Below, piece after piece: positions 40,666-53,300 of a stretch of DNA of 64,000 bases; position 1 is the stretch's first letter, and each line of letters begins with the position of its first letter. This DNA is from Aphrophora alni (Eukaryota; Arthropoda; Insecta; Hemiptera; Aphrophoridae). The notes below the pieces were generated by a model. The model saw only the letters and a list, made by a program, of their open reading frames with translations, did no database searches and was not told the DNA's origin. Made by a program: the position numbers and the translations under genes. Location: the NCBI GenBank assembly GCA_963513935.1, contig OY740772.1:11750098-11814097 (forward strand), written 5' to 3'.

Positions 40666-43600
40666 TGACTTTGCTTTTTCTGCAATTTTTGAGTTACAAC
40701 AGATCAATCACCTCGTTAACGACATTGAAAGTTATCTGTAAACTCGGCTTGCAGCTTTTATGTATGTATTTAATAAGCAAAGTATTATAAGTATTTAATA
40801 ATAAAAAGTGAAAATTGAGATTTAAAAAAATTTTTTTTTTTTATTATTATTTTTTTATTATTATTATTTTTTTTTTCAAAAATACAATGGTTCAAAATTT
40901 GGTTTTTATTTGCAAAATGGTGTCATGCAACTTTAAACATATTTTCTCTTTGTGTCTTGATCAATATGATAGATTTGGTTTGCAATAGAATCCATCAAAC
41001 ATTGAAGATTTTTACTTTTTTCATGTTATGTTGTGTTTTGTATTCATTTTTTTTTTCAATTAATTAATTTTACTCTTTTAAGGACATGTTTCCCTATTAT
41101 AACTCAAATTTTCAGACGATTTTATCTATTTAGATTTATAAAAACATTTTGAAATTTTGCCTTTTGTCAAAATATTTCAAATTTTTTAGGCTGGGTTAAT
41201 TTTTTATTTTTTTTGTTTTTAAATATCAACCGTTTTAGAAGATAATATTGTCTAAAAAATAGTATTAGGTTTGATTTCGACATCACATTTAGAACAAAGT
41301 TTGGGAAAACTAATTATTTTTGTGGCTTTTTAGACAGAAGCACATTTTTTTTTTGTCACTCCAGATATGTGATAACGAGTCGCCTTCCCTATAAAGTTTA
41401 CAACAAGAATTCTGTCTCAAGTATTTCTTGCCACTTTCCGTTATTTTATTTTATTTTTTTGGTCTGTGATGCACTGCCATCTGAACTTGAGTTAAACTCA
41501 TTTTTTCTATTAGATACAACTTTCGTAAACAATTATTATTCATTATTAAAAATCTGTCTGAATTTGTAGTGTATTTGATTCATGATCATTTAACATCATT
41601 TTATTCTACTCACAATTTCGTATAAAACTAATCCATAATATTAATTTAATTAAACAACCATAAAAATTACTAGAGATTAAACAATTATTACAGGTCTAAA
41701 ACAACTGATGAACAACTGATCTATTTCCATTTCATACAAATAATTCATTAAATCTCAATAGAGTGCAGCACAGAACAGAAAGTCAGTATCACGAATGTAA
41801 AATCAAACACCAATAAGTGACAAGGGACCAATCTATATTGAATGAACTTGATCATAATGGAGCTGCCTCACCCAAAGAGCCATAAAGGTTAAATGTTAAC
41901 ATTAGAAAAGTTAGGTTAGCGTATAATTTTATCAAGGAAACAAACTGGTAATTTTATGTATTTGTGTTTTATATTATAGATTTTAATTGGTGCCTATATA
42001 ATGAAAAATGTATTTACAAAAAGCTGATTGTTTAGGAGAACGTCTAAATATTCTACAGACAATTAATGTTATAAATAGGCCTAAGGGTTCATATTAAATA
42101 TTTAAATATATTTTATTTAATTATATGTGTATTATAAAGTGCTATGGACGTCCAGACATGGGTTTAAATATACTGTTTTAATGTTTTTCTATATTGGGTT
42201 TTCTCCCATGTTTATCTTCATCATAAAAGTGAGAACAGGCATTTGGCGTAAATAATTTAGTCATTTAAAATAAATATTAAATATTCGAAACAAAAAATGA
42301 CTGTGGAAAAAGCTGTTAAAGCAAAAATTGGTAATCCTGATCTTTTATAATTTTTAAAATGAGTTCTGATCTTATATATTTTTTAAAAATGAGACAGTTT
42401 TATTACTATTTCTTTTAAAGATTAAATTTAAAACAAATGTTTCTTCGACATACAGCTCAACCAAACGAGCTGTGTGGGCTAACCAGGCTTTACTAGAAAA
42501 CATATCCATTTTATTATTTGTAGAGTGTTCACTGACTATTTGCAGTAATAAATTACAAATATTGAAACTTATCAATAGTTAAATGACAGAAAAAGGCTAA
42601 ATCTGAAGTAAAAGAAAATTTCAATGGCATATTTTTTCTTTTAACTTTAATTGTGTCCAATTATTTAAGAGGTGTCATGAAATTGTCCTGATGGGAAATT
42701 CATTATGTAACGAATGACATATCAGTTCTTAAAACGTAATCCCAGCTAAAATTAAACATTGACAAACAATTTTATTGTAGCGTGAACTGAAAACTTTGCG
42801 GTTGTATCTAAAGATCTATAATTTAATAGCGTAAAATGTTTTGGATTCTCAGTGTAGCGTAAGTTTTTTTTTTTTAGCTTAACAAGTGGTTGAATACAAA
42901 AAAAAAATTGTATTAAAGGGAAAAAATCCAGTATGATTAAAACTCACTAATTAAAACAAATCCAACCAAAAATGAAAAACGTTCTCTTTTCTCTCTTACT
43001 ACTTTTCTTTGTCACAAAAAGTACTAAAATAATATTTTGGGTAAATTTAATTTTATAAATTAAAATTTAAATTATTATTAAAATACACTCACACAGTAAT
43101 TTCCTTTAAAAATGGTGCAACAATTGTTGGGGGAAAAAATGTTTGAATGTGATAAGACATGAGGGGGGAAGAGATGTTTTTTGTTGTACAGCGAATGTTT
43201 TTATAAATTTACTACACCCACCCTCTTGCCTATCCCTATTGCCTTCGGTTCTTGTGCACAGCTACTTTGTTCCATCTATACATGAGGCCCTTTTCTAAAC
43301 TATATAACAATTTAATTTTAGCACGCCAGCAATTTCTTCCAATTTTTAAATATTCTACTGCCTAACAATACAACGAATTTATTCTGATTTAAAATTCTTC
43401 CCTTTTATAATATATCTATGAAACATTTTTAAACTTTTCGAACAAACTGTAAATATTTTTGCTGTCTTTCATTGTGTTATTATTTTTAAGTGAAAAATTC
43501 AATGTTAAAACTATGCAATTTCTAACATTTAGTGTTAAATTAGTGTTTTCAGTGTGTCTTGAAGCATGAATATCAAAAATATAATTGTGTCTGACTTTAA

Positions 43601-44586
43601 GGGGAAGATTATAAGATGACAAAAACTGCCAATAATTATAGATAGAGTTGTTTAAATGTTATATGTCAATATGTATTGGATTAAAAACATTCTGAGCCAG
43701 TTTGTCCAATGTAACTATTTATTAAATATTTAAATAAATTGTCAAAACATGGGTTTTGGCTTAGAACTTGCAAGAATAGAATTTTATAGGTAAAATATTG
43801 AATTGATAAGTGCATGAATGGTGCATAAAATCTGTTTTCAAAGTTGGTAATGATTTTAAATAGTAGTGCTATTAATGTAGAAATATACTAGACTCTAAAA
43901 AAGGTTAATAGTAATAAAAAAAAAATTATTGTGATAGACCATATAAACAAAAAATAGTTGTACAGGTGAAATTTTGCCTAAACATTGTCTGAACAATAAA
44001 TTTTAAAAGCCAAAGATCCATCTCCTTACTCATATTTTCCACCTGTGGCTCAAGGAGCAAATCATATTTTCCATTAACTCTGTAAATATGTATGTTATTA
44101 AAAATATCAAGGTGTTGAATTTTTAGAATGTTAAATTATTTTAGTAATTTTTTCCCCGTTTTATCAGACAGTATCTCTTGTAGGTGCCGTGAACTTGAGA
44201 ATGTGATTGAAAATGTTCTGGATTAAAAGGCAATATCTTGGTTTGTTTTCATTGTAGTGAAGTGGAAATAAAGGAGATTGTAGTTAACTCTATGCTCTGA
44301 AAAAAAAGGTATCGAAATTATTTTCTTTAAATTGCGTACTTTTTAAAAATTATTCACATGTTTTTCCTACTAAAAATGAATATTTTTGTTTGATTTTAAA
44401 CATTCAAAAACAGGGGTTGTGTTTTTTTCAATATAAAAAAATTTGAAAAAGGGAAATTATATGTAATTTAATTCTAAAAAAAAGGTTGACAATTTTTGAC
44501 TGAACGATTTGCTGATTTAACAGTGAAAAACTTAAAAGTTTTCTGGAAAGTTGTGAATTTGGGTTTTGTTCACATTCTGTAATGCA

Positions 44587-44589
<3 letters not shown>

Positions 44590-44634
<45 letters not shown>
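44590..44634. repeat. TA microsatellite
   Basis: About 22 TA units in a row. Confidence 0.95.
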
Positions 44635-44637
<3 letters not shown>

Positions 44638-44969
44638 GCATTTTTTTTTAGCTCGTTTGAGGCTCTCATACCGAGCCCTCCCACAAAGAGTAGCAGTTTG
44701 AGTGTAATTTGAGATTAAAATTGATAACAAAATATTTTTTTTCAAATTTTATTCTTTATAATACGTGGTAAATTTAGGCAATAAATAAAAACAATACGAG
44801 GAATTCTATACAATTTTATGCTCTACAAAAATTATTTTCATTTTACAAAATAATTGTTTTCAAAGATTTTTATTCTGGTCTTTTTTTTTTTATCAGATAA
44901 ATAAAAAAAAAAAACAAATTTCAGATAATTTTACATTCTAAAAATTTGGCTCCTTGACATTTTTGAAAA

Positions 44970-45021
<52 letters not shown>
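44970..45021. repeat. CA then TA microsatellite
   Basis: About 12 CA units pass directly into about 13 TA units. Confidence 0.95.
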
Positions 45022-48000
45022 GACATCGCCCCCGCTCCTGAGGGAATATGAAAGGTGTAGATCTTTTAGTTCTCAACATATGAGCACAGCAATGTTTATA
45101 AGAAATTTTGTCTGTATGTTATTTAGTTGTAGTTGTAAATAACCAAAACATGCTAGTTTTGTTTATTCTTTGCTTAATTTAGTTGTAGATAGTGAAATAA
45201 AACGTCATTTTTATGTTTCGCTAGACCTATATTTATCGTGTACTGTTGTCTTTATTAAATGATTACCTAATAATTATTGCTGCATTACTGAACATGTTTT
45301 ATGCGCTTTGTAAAACAGTTCAACCAATGACAGAAGGAGAAAATGAGCAAACCATAGTTTTTAACAAACTATTAATTAATAATTAGTTTTTTGATAAAAT
45401 GGTAAATATGAATTAATGCACTGTTAAAATGGACAAACTGGGCTTAAATATTCAATTGACCATATTATATGTGTTACTTGTTAATACAATTTTTAAATGA
45501 AACTGTAAATATGTACACATATAATTTTAAGGAATGAATATTAAATGCACTGAGATTAGCCTATTATTTGCACGAGGTTGAGCAATTCAAGTGTCACAGA
45601 TACTTATAATAAATCTGTGGTATTTCATTATTTCACAGTTAAATATGTAGTATTAAAAAGAGTTATTTTTTTAAATGAATTATATAACTATTAGAATTAA
45701 TTATGTAAGAATTCTTTTATAAGAATTAATTTTAATTAGGATTATATGCTAAGATTTTTTAATTTTATTTGTACATACAGAACAACAGATTCTATACATT
45801 TTTTAAGTTCTTCATTTGTTCGCACATGTAGTGGATTTCACAAGTAGTCTTCTTTCACTTTTCAATAGACATATTTGTTTTGAAAATAACATGTTTTGTT
45901 GATTTAAAACTCGATTTTAATTAGATTTTTTTCTACGCTGGAAGTGAATAAGATTTTAGTTATCAATTTTAAAATATTACGGAAGAAATTAGTTTAAGTT
46001 AAGAATTTTTATTTTGCTGCGAAATGTATTAAACATATTCGAAATGGTGAATAATATCTCGCTTACAAAATGTCCACAGTTTGCTTGAAAAAATAGAAAC
46101 TCTACTTTATTCTCTTTTGCTTTTTCCATAATTTATATACACAAAATCCATGAACAAAATTCACAAAATGTGTTGTTTTGTTTTTATATAAATGATACAA
46201 CAAATTAATAAAAAAGGAAATATAAAATGGCGCAAAAACTCTTTCTCACACTCTCACAAAACCAAATGTATTGTTTGTTCCGAGAACTCTTCATCCGAAG
46301 TTATCCATCAATAAGTAAAAATGAGCCATAGATATAACAATTTGTATACCTCAAAATGATACAAATAATTGGGAATTATGTGTGCAATATGACCAAACCA
46401 AAAACTAAACTGCAATGAAACTTAGATTTATAATGAGGTATACAAACTTTTGGTGTGTATGGCATATTTTCACATTTAGTGTTATAACTCCAGACTGACA
46501 ATTTTATAAGAGACCCATTGTTTTTTTTTTTTAGACATGTAGGGCTACATTTGAATAAATTGAATATTGTCTTTTGATCTTATGGCAGGTACTTAAAATT
46601 TTAAGGTGACAGGTTTAAAATTTTCAAGTCAACAAATAAAAAAAGAAGAAGTACGTACCGAGAGTAATTCAAAATTGATAGGTCATTTATTGATAAATAC
46701 ACATAGAAATACATTTTTAAATAGTCTTTATGGACTCTGTAATCCTTGAATAGATACTTTTAGTTGAATTAAAAAAAAAAAAAATTCTTTATTCTATAAG
46801 TCATTGGAATATTTTGAAGGGATTCAATTTTCAATTAAAGGTCCATTTTTTCAAGGAACAAAATTTGATAACACAATTCTATTGTTGGGAAAAACAATAC
46901 GATTATTCACTTGACAGACTGTCAATACAAAATTGACAGACGAAGAAAAGTAATTTAAACTTGATGATAATTTATAAGATTAAGTTTTTAAACATTAACA
47001 ATTATACAAAAATTCACTCCATATAAATACAAATGTTAGTAAATTGATTTTTATTGTTTTATTTGGATGAACTATAAGTAATAAATTAAAACATCTTCAG
47101 GAAGGGGTACTTTTTTCCACCACAATCGCAAATTCATCCTTTTTGCAATGCAATCATATTGTTTCAGTTATAACTTCTCCTGGTTTTTAAGTAGAAGCGG
47201 CCCCAAAGACAAAACGACTTCAAGCTATAATTTGAATTTTATGTAAACGGACAAGTTTTTGTCATTACAATATACCAAATCAACTTACTATTCTTGGGTC
47301 TAGAATTGGAAGCCTTAAGCAGTTTTCATCAATTAATAATTTCTATTTATCTAATTGCTTACATTTATTCGAGTAAAACAAGTTGTTTCAAAAACTCTTT
47401 CTTATATAAAATTGTTGTATTCACATTTTTCCAAATATCCTTCAATGATATTGTTAAAATTCGGAAAAATTAAAAATTTATCATTATATTCTACTTGTAA
47501 ATACATTTATGTATTTTTCACTGTTTTTTTTTACTGTCTGTTCTGTTATCATCGCTAGATAACCAAAAATCTGTCACTAAAAACTGAGGAAATCTGTCGG
47601 GACGGGTTTGTTATTTACAACTGATTCTTAAACCACAGTGATTTAATAATTGCAGTATTTAAAATTATGAACAATCTAAAAATTAAGCCTCTTCTTCTAT
47701 TAGTACAACTCGTACATGCGAAGTCGATTTAAATCTATACCTATATTCTTATAAATGACTAGCCTATAAATAACTTGCTTCGCTACGTCATGCTTTAATT
47801 TGACAACATGGTTGAGTGAATCATGTAGTACATAATCATAATCTAAGTAATGTTGTGTTGTAATTAGCGCACAGTATTCTTAATAATCAAGTCATCCATT
47901 GTATTTAATGGCGTCCTGTCTATATCCTTAAGTGTACAAACCAACAGCAAAAGTTAATTATAATTTTATAGATCCCAAAGCTTGATTTCATTGTTGTATA

Positions 48001-48147
48001 ATTAGATTTTTTGTTATATTTGAAAGTTTATTACCATTTAGTGTGTAGAAAATTCTGTTGTAAAACTAGATTCAACTCTTTGTGAGATTGAACAATTCTA
48101 AACTTAACTCTTCCACTTGCTGTTGCTACTTCCGTTAATATATTTAC

Positions 48148-48616
48148 TTAAAACTTTCATACCTGTCTGTTATAAAAACAACAACCTTAAAACTTTCATA
48201 CCTGACTGTTATAAAAACAACAAACTAACTTTCATACCTGACTGTTATAAAAACAACAATCTTAAAACTTTCATACCTGACTGTTATAAAAACAACAATC
48301 TTAAAACTTTCATACCTGACTGTTATAAAAACAACAAACTAACTTTCATACCTGACTGTTATAAAAACAACAACCTTAAAACTTTCATACCTGACTGTTA
48401 TAAAAACAACAAACTAACTTTCATACCTGACTGTTATAAAAACAACAATCTTAAAACTTTCATACCTGACTGTTATAAAAACAACAAACTAACTTTCATA
48501 CCTGACTGTTATAAAAACAACAATCTTAAAACTTTCATACCTGACTGTTATAAGAACAACAAACTTAAAACTTTCATACCTGACTGTTTTAAGAACAACA
48601 AACTTAAAACTCTCTA
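48148..48616 (+). repeat. 36/39-bp minisatellite, about 12-13 units
   Basis: Two alternating unit lengths share ACTTTCATACCTGACTGTTA, then TAAAAACAACAA. The longer adds CTTAAA and the shorter adds ACTA. Because both lengths are multiples of three, the + strand stays open for 166 codons (48117-48617), giving TFIPDCYKNN repeats. No start context, splice site or homology supports a gene. I treat it as non-coding. Confidence 0.95.
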
Positions 48617-48979
48617 ATTGATGTACAAATTTTAATTATAAAAATTGTTTACAGGAATTATTTCCATGGTTATTCATTTTAATAACTTCCAAACTTGTAA
48701 TTTTGGGAAGATTACGATTAACATGTCTACCATTTTGTTTGGTTATTATATGGTTTTGTGTATTGTGGTATGTAAGAGAGTTTCTGCAATATTTTTACAC
48801 CATATAGAAGTTTAATATTACTTGTGTTGACTTCACGAATGAATTTTGGAAAGAAAGATTTTTTACTCTCACATTGTCAGCGTATTTTCTTTAAATTTTA
48901 ATTTTTTAATTTTTTTTTGCTTAATATAAACTTATTTAAACATTTCTCAAACAAGATATAAAAACAAATAAAATATTCT

Positions 48980-49050
48980 GATCTGTCAGAGATTTGAACC
49001 TGACATCCGAATTTTGATAAGCTGTTGCGTTATAAATTTCTTCGAGTAGA
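48980..49050 (-). repeat. Possible tRNA-derived SINE fragment (minus strand)
   Basis: The minus strand reads GTCAGGTTCAAATCTCTGAC, then AGATCAG. This is a B-box-like GGTTCAAATC in a short hairpin, and GACAGATCAG resembles the tail at 1070. The A box is unclear. Confidence 0.35.
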
Positions 49051-49689
49051 TTTTTGTGATATCTGGTATATTGTTTTACATTCAAATGTTATATAAGCAA
49101 ATTTATCAGATTTTATTAGAATAATACAATTACAATCATAATTATACAAACTGATGGTTATAAATCTCCTATATTGCATGTTATTTTCTGTTATTTGTAA
49201 AACGACATGAAAAAATACTTGTTATAGATTTTATAATGTTTATAATTTCATTTATTAATACCTAATGGTCAAGTTAGACATAAGTGTTCAATTTTATTTT
49301 TATGTATTTGTTTAAATAAAGGAGTGTATATAATAGTTTAATTTAAAATGTAAATTAGTTTATAAATAAAAAAGAAACATGATCTCTGATTATGAATAAT
49401 TTTAGTTTTATATTTAGTCTGTTTGTAGTTAAATCAAAAATAGCACACAATGACAGAACAAATATAAAAAAAGGTGGTAATTTTTAAGATTAGATTGTTT
49501 TTAGAAATTAGTTTTTGAACTCCAATGATGAAATCTGTTCTCAGGAAGTATGTACTGTCTAGGGTACTTGTTTGATGCTAATGACTTGTTTTTCTGGTTG
49601 TTTTTAATAAAATTATAAATTAAGACTCTTTAATAAAATTATAGATAGATTTAATGGAGTTTCTTTTACCTCATTTCATTTGTGTTGCC

Positions 49690-50110
49690 GAGAAGAGAAC
49701 CAGGATAACCACTAACTGATAGATTACCAGGAAAGATGGAACAGTCTTTCAGAGTATACTCATTGCAGATTAGTAATGAAATAAGTTCCGTTTATCAGAT
49801 AGCACTGAACTTTAACAGGCAGCAACTTGGGAGGACCACAGGTCTCGTAACAGGACACTGTGGCCTTAGGATGCATCTGTACAAAATAGAGATTGTTTAT
49901 GACTGGAACATTGTATGTAAGACCATGTAGTTTATTAGATAATGAAACAGCTAGCCAGATAATCTTTGAATTCTCATAAGTTGAGCTAAATAGTGGATTA
50001 TTAACTCATTGAGAGTACTAAACTCGTAGGTCATAAGGTTCCTATAAGGATAGTTGCATAATAGGCTCTAGGAAGTCCCAGTTCAGAGGGTCAGAATCCC
50101 ACTAAACTCT
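49690..50110 (+). pseudogene. LINE RNase H C-terminal fragment (+ strand)
   Basis: The frame reads NRQQLGRTTGLVTGHCGLRM, then HLYKIEIVYDWNIVCKTM, then after a frame break NETASQIIFEFS. This follows the LINE pattern L-T-G-L-x-TGHC-x-L-x-x-HL-x-K, then C-x-x-C, then E-T-A-x-H-I. The zinc-binding cysteines are mostly lost. It ends shortly before the large satellite begins. Confidence 0.75.
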
Positions 50111-50334
50111 TTTTAATCTATGAAAAGAGAAAATTCCGAATTAGCAATTTTATATTGCTGACAAATTATTTTGAATGTAACTTGTAAAATAAACATTATA
50201 CCAAATGAAATTCTTCCTTCCAGACTTCAACAATGTCTTTCTCATCAAAATATAAGGATAAATTGATGCAATAGGGGGGTATTTGTACAAATATCCAAAC
50301 TACCATTTGTAGAAAACATAAATTAAAAAAACTT

Positions 50335-53300
50335 AATACTACCATTGAATTTATATCTAATGGAAGAAGACAATTTTAGACTTCACTATGTGGGTCGAAC
50401 AGCTGTAGTTTTGTGGGTTCAGTTCAGAATGCAATAGTGTGGGAGGAGTTGTATAAAACAAATTTTGCTAATACTCCCATTGAATTTATATCTAAGCGAT
50501 GAAGATTATGTGGGTCGAACAGCTGTAGTTTTGTGGGTTCAGTTCAGAATGCAATAGTGTGGGAGGAGTTGTATAAAACAAATTTTGTTAATACTCCCAT
50601 TGAATTTATATCTAAGCGATGAAGATTATGTGGGTCGAACAGCTGTAGTTTTGTGGATGCAGTTGAGAATGGTCCAGTGTGGGAGGAGTTGTATAAAACA
50701 TAAAAAGGTGAATACAACCATTGAATTTATATCTAAGAGAAGTAGATTATATGGGTCGAACAGCTGTAGTTTTGTGGATTCAGTTGAGAATGGTCCAGTG
50801 TGGGAGGAGTTGTATAAAACATAAAAAGGTGAATACAACCATTGAATTTATATCTAAGAGAAGTAGATTATATGGGTCGAACAGCTGTAGTTTTGTGGGT
50901 TCAGTTCAGAATGCAATAGTGTGGGAGGAGTTGTATAAAACAAATTTTGTTAATACTCCCATTGAATTTATATCTAAGAGAAGTAGATGATATGGGTTGA
51001 ACAGCTGTAGTTTTGTGGGTTCAGTTCAGAATGCAATAGTGTGGGAGGAGTTGTATAAAACATAAATATTGTTAATACTACCATTGAATATAAATCTAAG
51101 CGATGAAGATTATGTGGGTCGAACAGCTGTAGTTTTGTGGGTTCAGTTCAGAATGCAATAGTGTGGGAGGAGTTGTATAAAACAAATTTTGCTAATACTC
51201 CCATTGAATTTATATCTAAGCGATGAAGATTATGTGGGTCGAACAGCTGTAGTTTTGTGGATGCAGTTGAGAATGGTCCAGTGTGGGAGGAGTTGTATAA
51301 AACATAAAAAGGTGAATACAACCATTGAATTTATATCTAAGAGAAGTAGATGATATGGGTCGAACAGCTGTAGTTTTGTGGGTTCAGTTCAGAATGCAAT
51401 AGTGTGGGAGGAGTTGTATAAAACATAAATATTGTGAATACTACCATTGAATATAAATCTAAGCGATGAAGATAATGTGAGGCTTCACTATGTGGGTCGA
51501 ACAGCTGTAGTTTTGTTTGTTCAGTTCAGAATGCAATAGTGTGGGAGGAGTTGTATAAAACAAATTTTGCTAATACTCCCATTGAATTTATATCTAAGCG
51601 ATGAAGATTATGTGGGTCGAACAGCTGTAGTTTTGTGGATGCAGTTGAGAATGGTCCAGTGTGGGAGGAGTTGTATAAAACATAAAAAGGTGAATACAAC
51701 CATTGAATTTATATCTAAGAGAAGTAGATGATATGGGTCGAACAGCTGTAGTTTTGTGGGTTCAGTTCAGAATGCAATAGTGTGGGAGGAGTTGTATAAA
51801 ACAAATATTGTTAATACTACCATTGAATATAAATCTAAGCGATGAAGATAATGTGAGGCTTCACTATGTGGGTCGAACAGCTGTAGTTTTGTGGATGCAG
51901 TTGAGAATGGTCCAGTGTGGGAGGAGTTGTATAAAACATAAAAAGGTGAATACAACCATTGAATTTATATCTAAGAGAAGTAGATGATATGGGTCGAACA
52001 GCTGTAGTTTTGTGGGTTCAGTTCAGAATGCAATAGTGTGGGAGGAGTTGTATAAAACAAATATTGTTAATACTACCATTGAATATAAATCTAAGCGATG
52101 AAGATAATGTGAGGCTTCACTATGTGGGTCGAACAGCTGTAGTTTTGTTTGTTCAGTTCAGAATGCAATAGTGTGGGAGGAGTTGTATAAAACAAATTTT
52201 GTTAATACTCCCATTGAATTTATATCTAAGCGATGAAGATTATGTAGGTCGAACAGCTGTAGTTTTGTGGATGCAGTTGAGAATGGTCCAGTGTGGGAGG
52301 AGTTGTATAAAACATAAAAAGGTGAATACAACCATTGAATTTATATCTAAGAGAAGTAGATGATATGGGTCGAATATCTGTAGTTTTGTGGGTTCAGTTC
52401 AGAATGCAATAGTGTGGGAGGAGTTGTATAAAACAAATATTTTTAATACTACCATTGAATATAAATCTAAGCGATGAAGATAATGTGAGGCTTCACTATG
52501 TGGGTCGAACAGCTGTAGTTTTGTGGATGCAGTTGAGAATGGTCCAGTGTGGGAGGAGTTGTATAAAACATAAAAAGGTGAATACAACCATTGAATTTAT
52601 ATCTAAGAGAAGTAGATTATATGGGTCGAACAGCTGTAGTTTTGTGGGTTCAGTTCAGAATGCAATAGTGTGGGAGGAGTTGTATAAAACAAATTTTGTT
52701 AATACTCCCATTGAATTTATATCTAAGCGATGAAGATTATGTGGGTCGAACAGCTGTAGTTTTGTGGATGCAGTTGAGAATGGTCCAGTGTGGGAGGAGT
52801 TGTATAAAACATAAAAAGGTGAATACAACCATTGAATTTATATCTAAGAGAAGTAGATTATATGGGTCGAACAGCTGTAGTTTTGTGGATTCAGTTGAGA
52901 ATGGTCCAGTGTGGGAGGAGTTGTATAAAACATAAAAAGGTGAATACAACCATTGAATTTATATCTAAGAGAAGTAGATTATATGGGTCGAACAGCTGTA
53001 GTTTTGTGGGTTCAGTTCAGAATGCAATAGTGTGGGAGGAGTTGTATAAAACAAATTTTGTTAATACTCCCATTGAATTTATATCTAAGAGAAGTAGATG
53101 ATATGGGTTGAACAGCTGTAGTTTTGTGGGTTCAGTTCAGAATGCAATAGTGTGGGAGGAGTTGTATAAAACATAAATATTGTTAATACTACCATTGAAT
53201 ATAAATCTAAGCGATGAAGATTATGTGGGTCGAACAGCTGTAGTTTTGTGGGTTCAGTTCAGAATGCAATAGTGTGGGAGGAGTTGTATAAAACAAATTT

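Larger units (their letters stand above)
38904..48147. other. Intergenic, 9.2 kb with few recognisable features
   Basis: AT-rich throughout. It holds a G run (39038-39051), a possible tRNA-derived repeat head on the minus strand (40570-40665), long T/TTA runs (40829-40877), TA microsatellite (44590-44634) and CA/TA microsatellite (44970-45021). A CTTTCTCACACTCTCACAAA block at 46242 resembles the AAAGTTTGTGC family end in reverse. No coding region could be supported. Confidence 0.6.
48617..50334. other. Spacer between minisatellite and satellite
   Basis: Holds a piece with GTAAGAGAGTTTCTGCAATA at 48771 (AAAGTTTGTGC family end), a possible SINE head (48980-49050) and a LINE fragment (49690-50110). 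The rest is AT-rich. Confidence 0.65.

Noticed and set aside
48148..50335. CRISPR-like array
   Set aside because: The repeats are contiguous minisatellite units with no unique spacers, and the window is eukaryotic.
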